Shown: in pieces, positions 11,125 through 20,618 of the stretch | Position numbering within the stretch: position 1 is the stretch's first letter | Layout of the letters: each line of letters opens with the position of its first letter | Assembly (NCBI RefSeq): GCF_030643825.1 | Contig: NZ_CP101717.1 | Coordinates: 930,001-994,000 of the forward strand | Direction of reading: 5' to 3' | DNA length: 64,000 nucleotides | Origin: Salinispirillum sp. LH 10-3-1 | GTDB taxonomy: Bacteria; Pseudomonadota; Gammaproteobacteria; Pseudomonadales; Natronospirillaceae | Notes under the pieces: generated by a model | What the model saw: only the letters and a program-made list of their open reading frames with translations | Database searches by the model: none | What the model was told of the DNA's origin: nothing | Translations under genes and position numbers: made by a program

Positions 11125-12309
11125 ATGGCTGAATACGAAAAGGCAATGACATCAGGTGACATGTTCACCTTGGTAGAGTCTTCACCGAATCAAGCTGTCA
11201 TTAAAGTAGTGGGTGTTGGTGGTGGCGGTTGTAACGCTGTCCAACACATGTTGGCGACCAATCAGGTGCCTGGTGTGCAGTTTATTTGCACCAACACAGA
11301 CGCCCAAGCGTTAGATGTTTTAGATGGTGCTACCGTGTTGCAGTTGGGTGGCGCCCTGACGAAAGGGCTGGGTGCGGGTGCTAACCCGGAGGTCGGTCGG
11401 CAGTCCGCGATTGAAGATCGCGATAAGATTGTAGAAGTGCTGCAAGGTGCCGATATGATCTTCGTTACCGCCGGTATGGGTGGTGGTACGGGTACAGGTG
11501 CCGCGCCGATCGTCGCTGAAGTGGCGAAAGAATTAGGTATTTTGACGGTGGGCGTGGTTACCAAGCCGTTTAAATTCGAAGGACGTCGCCGGATGAAATT
11601 GGCAGATGCCGGTATCGAAGCCTTGCGTCAGCATGTGGATTCATTGATCTGTATCCCTAACCAGAAGTTGTTGACCGCTATGGCGGATGACGTAAGTCTG
11701 TTAGACGCTTTTGCCGAAGCCGACAACGTCTTGCTGAACGCCGTGCAGGGTATCTCTGACCTGATCATCCGTCAGGGTAAGATCAACGTCGACTTTGCCG
11801 ACGTCCGTACGGTCATGGCCGAAATGGGCATGGCAATGATGGGTGCCGGTGTGGCGCGCGGTGAGAATCGTGCAACTAAAGCAGCCGAAGCGGCGATTCG
11901 CTCTCCGCTGTTGGAAGATGTCGATCTGCGTGGTGCGCGTGGTGTGCTGGTTAACATCACCGCAGGCGTTAACTTGGGACTGCACGAGTTTGAAGCCGTC
12001 GGTGACATCATTGAGGAATTTGCGGCGGAAGATGCTACAATTGTAATTGGTACAGCTATCGATCCGGAACTCACTGATGAGATTCGTGTGACTGTGGTAG
12101 CGACCGGGATTGGTGAGAAAGACGAAAAACCCGTCATCGCCGTCGACAACACGCGTAAAAAAGTCGAAACGAATTACCAGAAACTGGATCGACCCACCGT
12201 GATGCGCCGTCGTGACGACGAAGTGCGTAGTCAAAATACTGGCGCAAAACCGCAAGGAATGGACGATTTACTTGACGTTCCTGCGTTCTTACGCCGTCAG
12301 GCTGATTAA
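11125..12309 (+). CDS. ftsZ: Cell division tubulin homologue FtsZ
   Basis: FtsZ is the GTP-driven polymer that forms the division ring. The protein has the N-terminal GTP-binding fold with the tubulin signature GGGTGTG, the T7-loop region NVDFADV, and the C-terminal peptide LDVPAFLRRQAD, which binds FtsA, ZipA and MinC. Three starts are possible: ATG 11101 (overlapping the ftsA stop), ATG 11125 (AGGAG eight bases upstream, used here, 394 residues) and ATG 11161, which lines up best with the family N terminus. The first two give a short N-terminal extension. Confidence 0.97.
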   Translation: MAEYEKAMTSGDMFTLVESSPNQAVIKVVGVGGGGCNAVQHMLATNQVPGVQFICTNTDAQALDVLDGATVLQLGGALTKGLGAGANPEVGRQSAIEDRDKIVEVLQGADMIFVTAGMGGGTGTGAAPIVAEVAKELGILTVGVVTKPFKFEGRRRMKLADAGIEALRQHVDSLICIPNQKLLTAMADDVSLLDAFAEADNVLLNAVQGISDLIIRQGKINVDFADVRTVMAEMGMAMMGAGVARGENRATKAAEAAIRSPLLEDVDLRGARGVLVNITAGVNLGLHEFEAVGDIIEEFAAEDATIVIGTAIDPELTDEIRVTVVATGIGEKDEKPVIAVDNTRKKVETNYQKLDRPTVMRRRDDEVRSQNTGAKPQGMDDLLDVPAFLRRQAD

Positions 12310-12319
12310 CACTTTGTAT

Positions 12320-12394
12320 TTTTGGAATCGGAGTCTATCTGCTATGATCCTGCAAACTTTGAAACAACCGTTTAACAGGTAGGACTCCCAAGAC
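12320..12394 (+). promoter_or_regulatory. Possible sigma-70 promoter and leader of lpxC
   Basis: The 85-base gap between ftsZ and lpxC holds a good -10 hexamer, TATGAT at 12343-12348, with only weak -35 candidates (TTTGGA at 12321 or TTGGAA at 12322, spacing 15-16). In E. coli lpxC also has its own promoter after ftsZ. The ribosome site AGGA at 12381 lies ten bases before the lpxC ATG. The assignment rests on the -10 match alone. Confidence 0.35.
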
Positions 12395-13300
12395 ATGGTG
12401 AAGCAACGCACGCTCCGAAACGCCATTAAAGCCACAGGCGTGGGGCTACACTCTGGAGAGAAGGTCTTTTTGACGCTTCGTCCTGCTCCAGTGGACACAG
12501 GGATTGTCTTTCGTCGGACAGATCTCAGTCCAGAGGTAGAGATACAAGCCTTTGCAAAAAATGTGGGCGATACGACCTTATCAACGACATTGATGAAAGG
12601 TGACGTGCGTGTAGACACCGTGGAACACCTGCTGTCGGCCATGGCTGGCCTCGGCATAGACAACGTCTATGTCGATGTCAGTGCTGCCGAAGTGCCCATC
12701 ATGGACGGCAGTGCAGGTCCGTTTGTGTTCTTATTGCAGTCCGCTGGCATTGCCGAGCAGGATGCGGCCAAAAAATACATTCGTATTATTCGGCCTATTG
12801 AAGTGCGTGATGGCGACCGTGTAGCGCGGTTTGAGCCCTATGACGGCTTTAAAATCAGTTTCAAGATTGATTTTGATCACCCGGTTTTCGCTAATGGTAA
12901 GCAGTTCGCTAGCCTCGATTTTTCTTCATCGACCTTTGTGAAAGAGATCAGTCGGGCACGTACCTTTGGCTTTATGCGGGACTTCGAATATCTGCGCGCG
13001 AACAACCTGGCGCTTGGTGCTAATTTCAATAACGCCATTGCTATGGATGAATACCGTGTTCTGAATGAAGACGGTTTACGTTACGAGGATGAATTTGTGA
13101 AGCATAAGATTTTGGACGCTGTCGGCGACCTTTATCTTTTGGGACACAGCCTTATCGGCCATTTCATTGCCGAAAAGTCGGGGCATGGTCTTAACAACCT
13201 GCTGCTGCGTGAATTGATCTGTCACCCAGAAACTTGGGAGTACATGACCTTTGACACGGCCGAGGCAGCTCCTATATCTTATCGCCCAGTACTAGCGTAA
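12395..13300 (+). CDS. lpxC: UDP-3-O-acyl-GlcNAc deacetylase LpxC
   Basis: LpxC is the zinc-dependent deacetylase for the committed step of lipid A synthesis. The 301-residue protein shows the family N terminus ([18 protein letters not shown]), the zinc ligands in VEHLLSAM and [10 protein letters not shown], and the catalytic-histidine region [13 protein letters not shown]. Length and location after ftsZ match E. coli. In E. coli the enzyme level is set by proteolysis; the C-terminal tail here (ISYRPVLA) is nonpolar like the E. coli degradation tail, which is inference. Confidence 0.97.
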   Translation: MVKQRTLRNAIKATGVGLHSGEKVFLTLRPAPVDTGIVFRRTDLSPEVEIQAFAKNVGDTTLSTTLMKGDVRVDTVEHLLSAMAGLGIDNVYVDVSAAEVPIMDGSAGPFVFLLQSAGIAEQDAAKKYIRIIRPIEVRDGDRVARFEPYDGFKISFKIDFDHPVFANGKQFASLDFSSSTFVKEISRARTFGFMRDFEYLRANNLALGANFNNAIAMDEYRVLNEDGLRYEDEFVKHKILDAVGDLYLLGHSLIGHFIAEKSGHGLNNLLLRELICHPETWEYMTFDTAEAAPISYRPVLA

Positions 13301-13319
13301 AGCGGACGTAAGCAAAATT

Positions 13320-14246
13320 ATGGATATCATTCTTGTCAGTCGCCGTCATGGCAGCTCAACACACATTCCGCGCTGGCTCGGCAAATGGGTGGTCCCGTTT
13401 TTCATTGCGGTCATTTGCGTGACTTTTTTTGCTGGCTATCGCGTTGGTGCGCCCATTCATGAGATGGCGCTGAGTAAAGACGCCATGAGTCAGTGGGAAA
13501 ACGAAATCAGTAAGCAGAAAGCTGAAGTAGAAAAGATCTCTCGTCTGACCTACGAACAGCTGGATGCGTTGACCGTCCGACTTGCTGAGTTGCAAGCACG
13601 CTTGACGAGAGTCGATGCACTGGGCGAGCGCTTGGTACAGGTCGCCGGTTTAGAAGACGGTGAATTTGATTTCACCATGATGCCTGGGGTCGGTGGGCCA
13701 GAGATGTCTGGAGAGGGCATGTCTTATCGTCCTCCGTCCTTTATGGAGGCCCTGGATCAGTTAGACAGCCATATCGTCAGTCGTAGTCATCAGTTGTCCA
13801 TCTTGGAATCTGTTTTGCAGAACCGAAATATCGAAGCACAGACGTTTGTGGCCGGTCGTCCGGTGGGTTCAGGCTCGTGGATGAGTTCGCGCTTTGGGTA
13901 TCGTACCGATCCGTTCACTGGACGTATCACGTGGCACAATGGTTTGGATTTCGCTGGCCGACAGGGTATTGATGTTATGGCAGTGGCCGCCGGGGTTGTT
14001 GTCTACAGTGGCGATCGTGGCGGCTATGGTAATACTGTCGATATCAACCATGGCGGTGGGTATGTTACCCGCTATGCACACAATAAAGAGAACCTGGTCA
14101 GTGTCGGTGATATCGTAGAAAAGGGGCAGCCCATTGCCTTGCTGGGTTCGACAGGTCGTTCTACAGCACCGCACGTTCACTTTGAAGTATATCTTAATGG
14201 CCGAGCGGTAGACCCGGCCCCGTACATTACGCGTCGTATGAATTGA
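13320..14246 (+). CDS. M23-family peptidoglycan endopeptidase, membrane anchored
   Basis: This 308-residue protein has one N-terminal membrane helix (about 24-42), a coiled-coil stretch (about 60-105), a linker, and a C-terminal M23 (LytM) domain. The zinc-ligand motifs are intact: HNGLDFAG (HxxxD) and HVHFEV (HxH), so it should be an active endopeptidase or an activator with an intact site. It lies between lpxC and secA, where E. coli has secM; Pseudomonas has a similar M23 gene here. A role in wall remodelling during growth or division is inferred from domain and context. A terminator follows directly. Confidence 0.88.
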   Translation: MDIILVSRRHGSSTHIPRWLGKWVVPFFIAVICVTFFAGYRVGAPIHEMALSKDAMSQWENEISKQKAEVEKISRLTYEQLDALTVRLAELQARLTRVDALGERLVQVAGLEDGEFDFTMMPGVGGPEMSGEGMSYRPPSFMEALDQLDSHIVSRSHQLSILESVLQNRNIEAQTFVAGRPVGSGSWMSSRFGYRTDPFTGRITWHNGLDFAGRQGIDVMAVAAGVVVYSGDRGGYGNTVDINHGGGYVTRYAHNKENLVSVGDIVEKGQPIALLGSTGRSTAPHVHFEVYLNGRAVDPAPYITRRMN

Positions 14247-14259
14247 GATGAATGCTTTG

Positions 14260-14310
14260 AAAAACGCCCATTGAGGATTGCTTAGAGTCAGTCTTTAATG
14301 GGCGTTTTTT
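14260..14310 (+). terminator. Rho-independent terminator after the M23 gene
   Basis: An AAAACGCCCATT arm at 14261-14272 pairs with AATGGGCGTTTT starting at 14297, leaving a 24-base loop; six T residues end the right arm. It closes the dcw/lpxC transcription block before secA. The loop is longer than usual, so efficiency cannot be judged by eye. Confidence 0.8.
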
Positions 14311-14518
14311 GTTGGTCTAGAATACCTTTCGGGGTGCTAGTGTTCGCTATTGGCCGCTAGGCCTTTGCAGCAAGAGTAGCAGCCCCTTTGGCGCTATTGC
14401 TCCCTGCGCTACCGCGCAAAAGTGTGCGCCTGCACGCTTTTTCTCCTGATTCAACATGCCTACATGCGCAATAAATCTGATATAGTACCGCCATTCAATT
14501 TTTTATCAGAAGAGTGTC

Positions 14519-17221
14519 ATGTTTACTCAGTTAGCCCGAAAGATCGTTGGTAGTAAGAACGAGCGTGAAATCAAGCGACTCGGTAAAATAGTCGCCCGAA
14601 TCAATGCGATGGAAGCCGAAATTCAAGCATTGGATGATGCGGCTCTAAAAGCGAAGACCGAAGAATTTAAAACCCGTTTCAGTGCGGGTGAAACCCTTGA
14701 TAAGCTGTTGCCAGAGGCCTTTGCCGTTTGTCGCGAAGCCAGTGCGCGCGTCATGGGCATGCGTCACTTTGACGTCCAGTTGATCGGTGGCATGGTATTG
14801 CACAGCGGTAAAGTCGCTGAGATGAAAACCGGTGAAGGTAAAACCTTGGTGGCCACTCTCGCCGCGTACCTGAATGCGCTTAGCGGTGAAGGTGTTCACA
14901 TAGTCACCGTGAACGACTACCTGGCTGCTCGTGACGCCAATTGGATGCGTCCACTGTATGAGTTTCTCGGTTTGAGCGTCGGCGTCGTGCGTGGCCAGCA
15001 GCCAGCGGAAGAGAAGCGGGCGGCCTACTTGTGCGACCTGACGTACGGCACGAACAATGAGATGGGGTTTGACTATCTGCGCGACAATATGGCCTTCCGC
15101 AAGGAAGACAAGTTTCAGCGCGGTCATGCCTTTGCTGTGGTCGATGAAGTGGATTCGATTCTGATCGATGAGGCGCGTACACCGCTGATCATCTCCGGTC
15201 CGGCAGAAGACAGCTCCGAGAAATACATCCAACTTAATAAGCTGATTCCGCGTTTGCAGCGGCACATTCCTGCTGACGAAGGTGTAGAAGAGCAACCGGG
15301 CGATTTTAAGGTCGATGAAAAAGACCGGATGGTTGAACTCACTGAACAGGGCCATGAAAAGCTCGAAGCCATGCTGATTGAAGCGGGTTTGCTGCAAGAA
15401 GGTGAGTCGCTGTATGCACCACACAATCTAACCTTGTTGCACCATGCGCATGCAGCCTTACGGGCGCATAACCTTTTTCAGCGTAACGTCGACTACATTG
15501 TGCAGGATAAAGACGTTGTTATCGTTGACGAGCATACCGGCCGTACGATGCCGGGGCGTCGTTGGAGTGAAGGCTTGCACCAAGCGGTTGAAGCCAAAGA
15601 AGGGCTGCCGATTCAGCGTGAAAACCAGACGCTCGCGTCGACAACTTTCCAGAACTACTTCCGTCTGTATCAAAAGCTCTCGGGCATGACAGGTACGGCA
15701 GATACAGAAGCCTTTGAGCTTAACCAGATTTACGGCCTTGATGTCGTAGTCATCCCGACGAATAAGCCAATCTCTCGTCAAGATCACAATGACCTCGTGT
15801 ATATGTCCGAAGCCGACAAGTACACGGCGGTAATCAAAGATATCCAAGCCTGCGTGGCTGCAGGGCGCCCTGTCCTAGTTGGTACAGCCTCGGTGGAAGC
15901 CTCGGAGCGTATTTCGTTGGCCTTGGACAAAGAAAAAGTTAAACACAGCGTTTTGAACGCTAAAAACCACGCCAACGAAGCGCAGATCATTGCCGATGCG
16001 GGTCGTGCTGGTTCCGTGACCATCGCCACCAACATGGCGGGACGTGGTACAGACATCGTATTGGGTGGTAACTGGGAGTCTGAAGTTAAGGCTTTGGAAA
16101 ATCCTACGGAGAATCAAATCGAGGCGATCAAAGCCGCATGGCAAGAGCGCCACGATGCCGTGCTGGCGGCTGGTGGCCTCCACATTATTGGTACTGAGCG
16201 TCACGAATCTCGTCGTATCGACAACCAGTTGCGTGGTCGTGCTGGCCGGCAGGGCGATCCGGGGTCGTCGCGCTTCTATCTGTCGCTAGAAGACAACTTC
16301 ATGCGAATTTTCATGTCGGACCGCATGAAGTCCATCATGCAAGGCTTAGGCTTGGAGAAGGGTGAGGCCCTAGAAGCCAAGATGGTCTCCAATGCCATAG
16401 AAAAAGCTCAGCGTAAGGTAGAGAACCGCAACTTCGATATTCGTAAACAGTTGTTGGAATACGATGACGTCGCGAATGACCAAAGAACCGTGGTGTATCA
16501 GCAGCGCGATGAGTTGATGGACGAAGCGGATTTAACCGAAATCATTGATAATATTCGTGCCGATGTGGTCGGTGCCGTTGTCGATGAGTTTATTCCCCCT
16601 CAGAGTCTTTCCGAGCAGTGGGACATTGAAGGCCTGGAAGCACAGTTGCAGACCAATTTCGCCGTTAATTTGCCGGTTAGCAAGTGGTTAGAGGCTGACG
16701 ATCATCTCGATGAAAAAGGTATCCGCAAGCGCATTTTGGACGAGATCGTTCAGTCCTACAAAGCCAAAGAAGAAGTGGCCGGCGCTGATGCTTTGCGTCA
16801 GTTCGAAAAGCAAGTGATGTTGCAAGTACTGGATCAGTTGTGGAAAGAACACCTGTATGCCATGGACCAGTTGCGTCAGGGTATTCACCTGCGGGGTTAC
16901 GCGCAGAAAAATCCAAAGCAAGAATACAAGCGGGAAGCCTTCGCGCTGTTCCAAGAAATGCTCGAGTCCGTGAAGCGCGAAGCCATTCGATTGCTGTCGC
17001 ACGTACAGGTGCGTAGCCGTGAAGAAGTGGAAGAGATGGAACGTCGTCGCATAGAGCAGCAGAAGGCCATGGAAGAACTGCAACGCCGTCAGGCCGAACA
17101 GCGTGAAATAGCTTCACAGCTGCCAGGCGGTGGGGCTGAAGTACCTAAGGTAGGGCGTAATGAGCCTTGCCCATGTGGTTCCGGTAAAAAATACAAACAT
17201 TGCCATGGCAGATTAGCGTAG
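14519..17221 (+). CDS. secA: Preprotein translocase ATPase SecA
   Basis: SecA is the motor that drives unfolded preproteins through SecYEG. The 900-residue protein matches the E. coli length. It shows Walker A (MKTGEGKTL), Walker B ([17 protein letters not shown]), [10 protein letters not shown] in the second nucleotide-binding fold, [11 protein letters not shown], and the C-terminal zinc-binding tail [14 protein letters not shown] used for SecB and lipid contact. AGAAGAG precedes the ATG. No secM-like arrest gene lies upstream; the 208-base gap from the terminator shows only a possible -10 (TATAGT at 14481) without a convincing -35. Confidence 0.98.
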   Translation: MFTQLARKIVGSKNEREIKRLGKIVARINAMEAEIQALDDAALKAKTEEFKTRFSAGETLDKLLPEAFAVCREASARVMGMRHFDVQLIGGMVLHSGKVAEMKTGEGKTLVATLAAYLNALSGEGVHIVTVNDYLAARDANWMRPLYEFLGLSVGVVRGQQPAEEKRAAYLCDLTYGTNNEMGFDYLRDNMAFRKEDKFQRGHAFAVVDEVDSILIDEARTPLIISGPAEDSSEKYIQLNKLIPRLQRHIPADEGVEEQPGDFKVDEKDRMVELTEQGHEKLEAMLIEAGLLQEGESLYAPHNLTLLHHAHAALRAHNLFQRNVDYIVQDKDVVIVDEHTGRTMPGRRWSEGLHQAVEAKEGLPIQRENQTLASTTFQNYFRLYQKLSGMTGTADTEAFELNQIYGLDVVVIPTNKPISRQDHNDLVYMSEADKYTAVIKDIQACVAAGRPVLVGTASVEASERISLALDKEKVKHSVLNAKNHANEAQIIADAGRAGSVTIATNMAGRGTDIVLGGNWESEVKALENPTENQIEAIKAAWQERHDAVLAAGGLHIIGTERHESRRIDNQLRGRAGRQGDPGSSRFYLSLEDNFMRIFMSDRMKSIMQGLGLEKGEALEAKMVSNAIEKAQRKVENRNFDIRKQLLEYDDVANDQRTVVYQQRDELMDEADLTEIIDNIRADVVGAVVDEFIPPQSLSEQWDIEGLEAQLQTNFAVNLPVSKWLEADDHLDEKGIRKRILDEIVQSYKAKEEVAGADALRQFEKQVMLQVLDQLWKEHLYAMDQLRQGIHLRGYAQKNPKQEYKREAFALFQEMLESVKREAIRLLSHVQVRSREEVEEMERRRIEQQKAMEELQRRQAEQREIASQLPGGGAEVPKVGRNEPCPCGSGKKYKHCHGRLA

Positions 17222-17234
17222 GAGTCTTCACAGA

Positions 17235-18449
17235 ATGGCCGTAGGTGCTGGTATTACAACGCAACTCTTGCCAGTTGCGGGCGTTGAGCTGTCCGTTACG
17301 TCGGCGGGCATCAAGAAGCCAGGCAAGCAAGACTTGACCTTGATGGTGCTGCAGGACGGTAGTGCAGCAGCGGGCGTATTCACCCAGAACCTGTTTTGTG
17401 CCGCTCCCGTTACGCTGGCGAAGACCCACTTGGCGGGTGGGTACGTGCGAGCCTTGGTCATCAACACGGGTAATGCCAACGCCGGTACGGGCGAGCGTGG
17501 GAAAGCTGATGCTGAGCGTACTTGCGCGGCCGTTGCTGAATCTCTGGGCTTTTCTGCATCCGATGTGCTGCCTTTTTCCACCGGCGTGATCGGTGAGTAT
17601 TTGCCGATGGATCGTCTGTTAAAGGCAGTGCCGTCGTTAGCGGAAGGGGTCGGAACTGCCGACTGGCACACGGTCGCCCACGCCATCATGACCACCGATA
17701 CACGTGCCAAAGGCCATAGCATTCAGCTTGAGCTGGACGGTCGTGTTGTTACCTTAACGGGAGTCAGCAAAGGTGCAGGGATGATTAAACCCAATATGGC
17801 TACCATGCTGGGTTTTGCTGCTACCGACGCTGCGGTAGCGCCGGAAGATTTGCAGGCGCTACTGACTTCGGCGGCCAATCGAAGCTTTAACCGTATTACG
17901 GTGGATGGTGATACCTCGACGAACGATGCGTGCATTTTAGTCGCCACCGGAGCCTCCGGTGTGGCTCTTGGCCCAAACAGTCCGCATTGGTCTGCCTTTA
18001 GCCAAGCAGTGCATGAACTGATGCGCGAACTGGCGCACCAGATTGTCCGCGACGGGGAGGGTGCAACGAAGTTTGTTGCCATTCAGGTGCACTCTGCGAA
18101 GAGCAGTGCGGACGCCTTGGAAGTGGCCTATACCGTAGCACACTCGCCCTTAGTAAAAACCGCGATGTCGGCGAGCGATGCGAATTGGGGAAGAATCTTA
18201 GCCGCCGTCGGCCGGGCCCCTGTTGCGCCATTTGATCTGCAAGGTATCGACATTTATTTAGACGATGTTTTGTTGGTGAAGCACGGCGAAAAAGCTACGG
18301 GTTATGAAGAAGCGCAAGGCGCAGCAGTGTTCGCAAAGGACACGTTCACCATACATATTCATATGGGCTGTGGTACCGCAACAGAAACGGTGTGGACGAC
18401 CGACCTCAGTCATGAGTACGTATCTATCAACGCCGATTACCGTTCCTGA
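17235..18449 (+). CDS. argJ: Glutamate N-acetyltransferase / amino-acid acetyltransferase ArgJ
   Basis: ArgJ moves the acetyl group from N-acetylornithine to glutamate, recycling acetyl in arginine synthesis; bifunctional forms also use acetyl-CoA. The 404-residue precursor carries the autocleavage site KPNMATMLGF, in which the threonine becomes the N-terminal nucleophile of the beta chain. GGAG stands nine bases before the ATG. It follows secA after 13 bases and precedes mutT, the same order as in Pseudomonas. Whether it is mono- or bifunctional cannot be told from sequence by eye. Confidence 0.95.
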   Translation: MAVGAGITTQLLPVAGVELSVTSAGIKKPGKQDLTLMVLQDGSAAAGVFTQNLFCAAPVTLAKTHLAGGYVRALVINTGNANAGTGERGKADAERTCAAVAESLGFSASDVLPFSTGVIGEYLPMDRLLKAVPSLAEGVGTADWHTVAHAIMTTDTRAKGHSIQLELDGRVVTLTGVSKGAGMIKPNMATMLGFAATDAAVAPEDLQALLTSAANRSFNRITVDGDTSTNDACILVATGASGVALGPNSPHWSAFSQAVHELMRELAHQIVRDGEGATKFVAIQVHSAKSSADALEVAYTVAHSPLVKTAMSASDANWGRILAAVGRAPVAPFDLQGIDIYLDDVLLVKHGEKATGYEEAQGAAVFAKDTFTIHIHMGCGTATETVWTTDLSHEYVSINADYRS

Positions 18450-18450
18450 T

Positions 18451-18888
18451 ATGCGCCAGATTGATGTTGCCGTGGGGGTGGTGCTTGATGATGCCGGGCG
18501 TGTTCTATTGGCGCGGCGTCCAGAAGCACTGCACCAGGGCGGAAAACTCGAGTTTCCTGGTGGCAAGATAGAGCCCGGTGAGTCGCTGGCGCACGCTATG
18601 CAGCGTGAGTTCTTGGAAGAGGTTAACCTTGCGTTGCATGTGCCTGAAGACCTAGCGCCGTGGCAAGTGATAGAGCACGATTACGGCGACAAACAAGTAC
18701 GCTTAATGATTGCTCTAGTGACGTCTTACTCAGGAACGCCAATGGGAAACGAAGGGCAAGATGTGTTCTGGCAACCCGTTGCACAACTCAAAGCAGCGGA
18801 CTTCCCCGCTGCCAACGTTGCCATTATCGACAAGCTACAACAGCATTTGGGTGTGGAGGATGACCGCCCCATGGTGGACGAGGGCTAG
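18451..18888 (+). CDS. mutT: 8-oxo-dGTP diphosphatase MutT (Nudix)
   Basis: MutT hydrolyses oxidised dGTP and prevents A:T to C:G transversions. The chosen start, ATG 18451, directly follows the argJ stop and gives an N terminus (MRQIDVAVGVV) that lines up with E. coli MutT; the frame is open further upstream inside argJ. The 145-residue protein has the Nudix box at about 38-60 (GKIEPGE, then REFLEEVNL). The usual glycine before the last hydrophobic residue of the box is asparagine here, while the metal-binding REXXEE core is intact. Confidence 0.92.
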   Translation: MRQIDVAVGVVLDDAGRVLLARRPEALHQGGKLEFPGGKIEPGESLAHAMQREFLEEVNLALHVPEDLAPWQVIEHDYGDKQVRLMIALVTSYSGTPMGNEGQDVFWQPVAQLKAADFPAANVAIIDKLQQHLGVEDDRPMVDEG

Positions 18889-18902
18889 TGCCCGGCCGAT
18901 AC

Positions 18903-19112
18903 TTAATCTTGCAGGCGTTTCATCTCTTTCTCTATATCATCGGACATCATATCGTCTATTGTCGGATCACCCGGTATTTTATGCCCCTCGGTTATCCAAT
19001 CACCCAAATCAATCATGTGGCAGCGATGGCTGCAAAACGGGCGGTACTTCGCTTCTTTGGTCCATTGAACGGTCTTGCCGCAAGTGGGGCATTTGACTTC
19101 GGGTACGGCCAT
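18903..19112 (-). CDS. yacG: DNA gyrase inhibitor / zinc protein YacG
   Basis: YacG is a small zinc protein that binds GyrB and inhibits gyrase in E. coli. The 69-residue protein has the four-cysteine zinc site (CPTCGK and CSHRCHMIDLGDW). It is the last gene of the pilB-pilC-pilD-coaE-yacG reverse operon, 22 bases after coaE, with AGGAAG before the ATG. It converges on mutT with a 14-base gap. Confidence 0.93.
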   Translation of the reverse strand: MAVPEVKCPTCGKTVQWTKEAKYRPFCSHRCHMIDLGDWITEGHKIPGDPTIDDMMSDDIEKEMKRLQD

Positions 19113-19134
19113 AACAACGATCTTCCTAACGGCT

Positions 19135-19758
19135 TTATTGTGCTGACGAACTGAGCTGCTGAACGTAGCGGTGGTGAAAACGTTGTGTTGCTTTGTGCAA
19201 CGCTTCTAATGAGCCCGTATTGTCGATGATAAAGTCCGCCGCCTGCAACCGTTTATCGCGTGGCCATTGTTTCGACATGATCTGCTGAATCAGGGCTGCA
19301 CCATTGCCGTCGCGCTGCATTGCTCGCTCAACCTGCTGCCGCTCGGCAGCGTCAACAACCAGGGTGGCGTCGCAAAGCTCAGCTTGGCCGGACTCGAAGA
19401 GTAAGGGCGATACCAGAACACGATAGGGGCCGGATGCGCTCGCCAGTTGAGCGACAATGCTTTGACGAATGGCGGGGTGAGTGATCGACTCTAGCCACTT
19501 ACGACGTTCATCATCGGGTAGCACATGGGTGCGTAGCCAAAGCCTGTTCAAGGTGCCATCGGGACTGAGGGATTCGGGGAAACGGCTTACAATAGCGTCA
19601 AACGCGGGTTGCTCGGGAGCGACAACTTCACGCGCAACGACATCGGCGTCCACCACATGAATGCCAAACTCGTTGTGCAGTAAATCACTCACGACGGTCT
19701 TGCCTGAGCCAATGCCGCCAGTAACGCCAAGAATGGGTCCCGTTAGCCCATTGCCCAT
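19135..19758 (-). CDS. coaE: Dephospho-CoA kinase CoaE
   Basis: CoaE phosphorylates dephospho-CoA, the last step of coenzyme A synthesis. From ATG 19758 the product is 207 residues with the P-loop GVTGGIGSGKT near the N terminus, DADVVARE, and the lid-region LRTHVLPDDERRKWLESITHP. The open frame extends upstream inside pilD, but the family N terminus begins just before the P-loop, so 19758 is chosen; it overlaps the pilD 3' end by 16 bases. Confidence 0.95.
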   Translation of the reverse strand: MGNGLTGPILGVTGGIGSGKTVVSDLLHNEFGIHVVDADVVAREVVAPEQPAFDAIVSRFPESLSPDGTLNRLWLRTHVLPDDERRKWLESITHPAIRQSIVAQLASASGPYRVLVSPLLFESGQAELCDATLVVDAAERQQVERAMQRDGNGAALIQQIMSKQWPRDKRLQAADFIIDNTGSLEALHKATQRFHHRYVQQLSSSAQ

Positions 19759-20618
19759 GCTAAATACCCCTGTACCAGCTGCTCGCCCCAAAACAGATAA
19801 ACCAAGGCAGCGCCACACAGATAGGGCCCAAAGGCAATGGGGATCTGGCGGTCACGGCCGAGTAGCAGCATCATGAGCAAGCCCGCTATAGCGCCCACTA
19901 CGGACGATAACAAAATGATTAACGGTAACGCTTGCCAGCCAAACCAGGCTCCAAACACCGCAAAGAGCTTGAAGTCGCCATAACCCATGCCTTCTTTACC
20001 GGTGAGCAAACGGAAAGCATGAAACACCAGCCACAACGACCCGTATCCCGCCGCAGCCCCAATAACAGCTTGATCAAGCGACAAGCCGCTAGATGGCGAA
20101 ATGTGCAAGAGCAGGCCTAGCCAGAGAAGTGGTAGCGTGATTTGATCGGGTAATAGCTGAGTGTCTAAGTCAATAAAGGTCAGTGCTACCAACGCCCAGA
20201 CAAATGCCATCCACAGCAAAGCCGCCAAGCTGGGTGGGACGGAAAGTGCCACTGCCACGGTCAAGGCGGCAGTGAGCAGCTCAACGAGAGGATAGCGACC
20301 ACCGATAGAGGCCCCACAAGCACTGCAACGGCCGCGTAGAAACAGATAGCTAACGACGGGCAAGTTCTCAAACCACCGTATGCGGTGCCCGCACGAAGGG
20401 CAGGCCGAGCGCGGCACTGCTAAATTATAGGGCTCTTCTGCCTCTCCAGATTCCAACGCCAGAACACTTCTGGCTTCATATTGCCATGCCCGTTCGAGCA
20501 TTTTGGGAAGGCGGTGAATAACCACATTCAAGAAACTGCCGATGCAAAGGCCAAACAACAGCGCGAGGGCATAGTAAATGGCGGGCATTTGCTGCAGGGT
20601 AACAATAAAAGACTGCAT
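19743..20618 (-). CDS. pilD: Prepilin peptidase / N-methyltransferase PilD
   Basis: PilD cleaves the leader of type IV prepilins at the cytoplasmic membrane face and methylates the new N-terminal phenylalanine. The 291-residue protein has multiple membrane segments, the four-cysteine loop (C73, C76, C98, C101), and the catalytic aspartates in FIDLDTQLLPD (about 150-152) and GMGYGDFK (about 215). The start overlaps the pilC stop by one base. Its substrate PilA is encoded in the same locus. Confidence 0.97.
   Translation of the reverse strand: MQSFIVTLQQMPAIYYALALLFGLCIGSFLNVVIHRLPKMLERAWQYEARSVLALESGEAEEPYNLAVPRSACPSCGHRIRWFENLPVVSYLFLRGRCSACGASIGGRYPLVELLTAALTVAVALSVPPSLAALLWMAFVWALVALTFIDLDTQLLPDQITLPLLWLGLLLHISPSSGLSLDQAVIGAAAGYGSLWLVFHAFRLLTGKEGMGYGDFKLFAVFGAWFGWQALPLIILLSSVVGAIAGLLMMLLLGRDRQIPIAFGPYLCGAALVYLFWGEQLVQGYLAWAMG

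Noticed and set aside
14311-14518. secM or other small gene upstream of secA
   Set aside because: No open frame with a signal peptide and arrest motif is present in the gap; the adjacent gene is an M23 peptidase.
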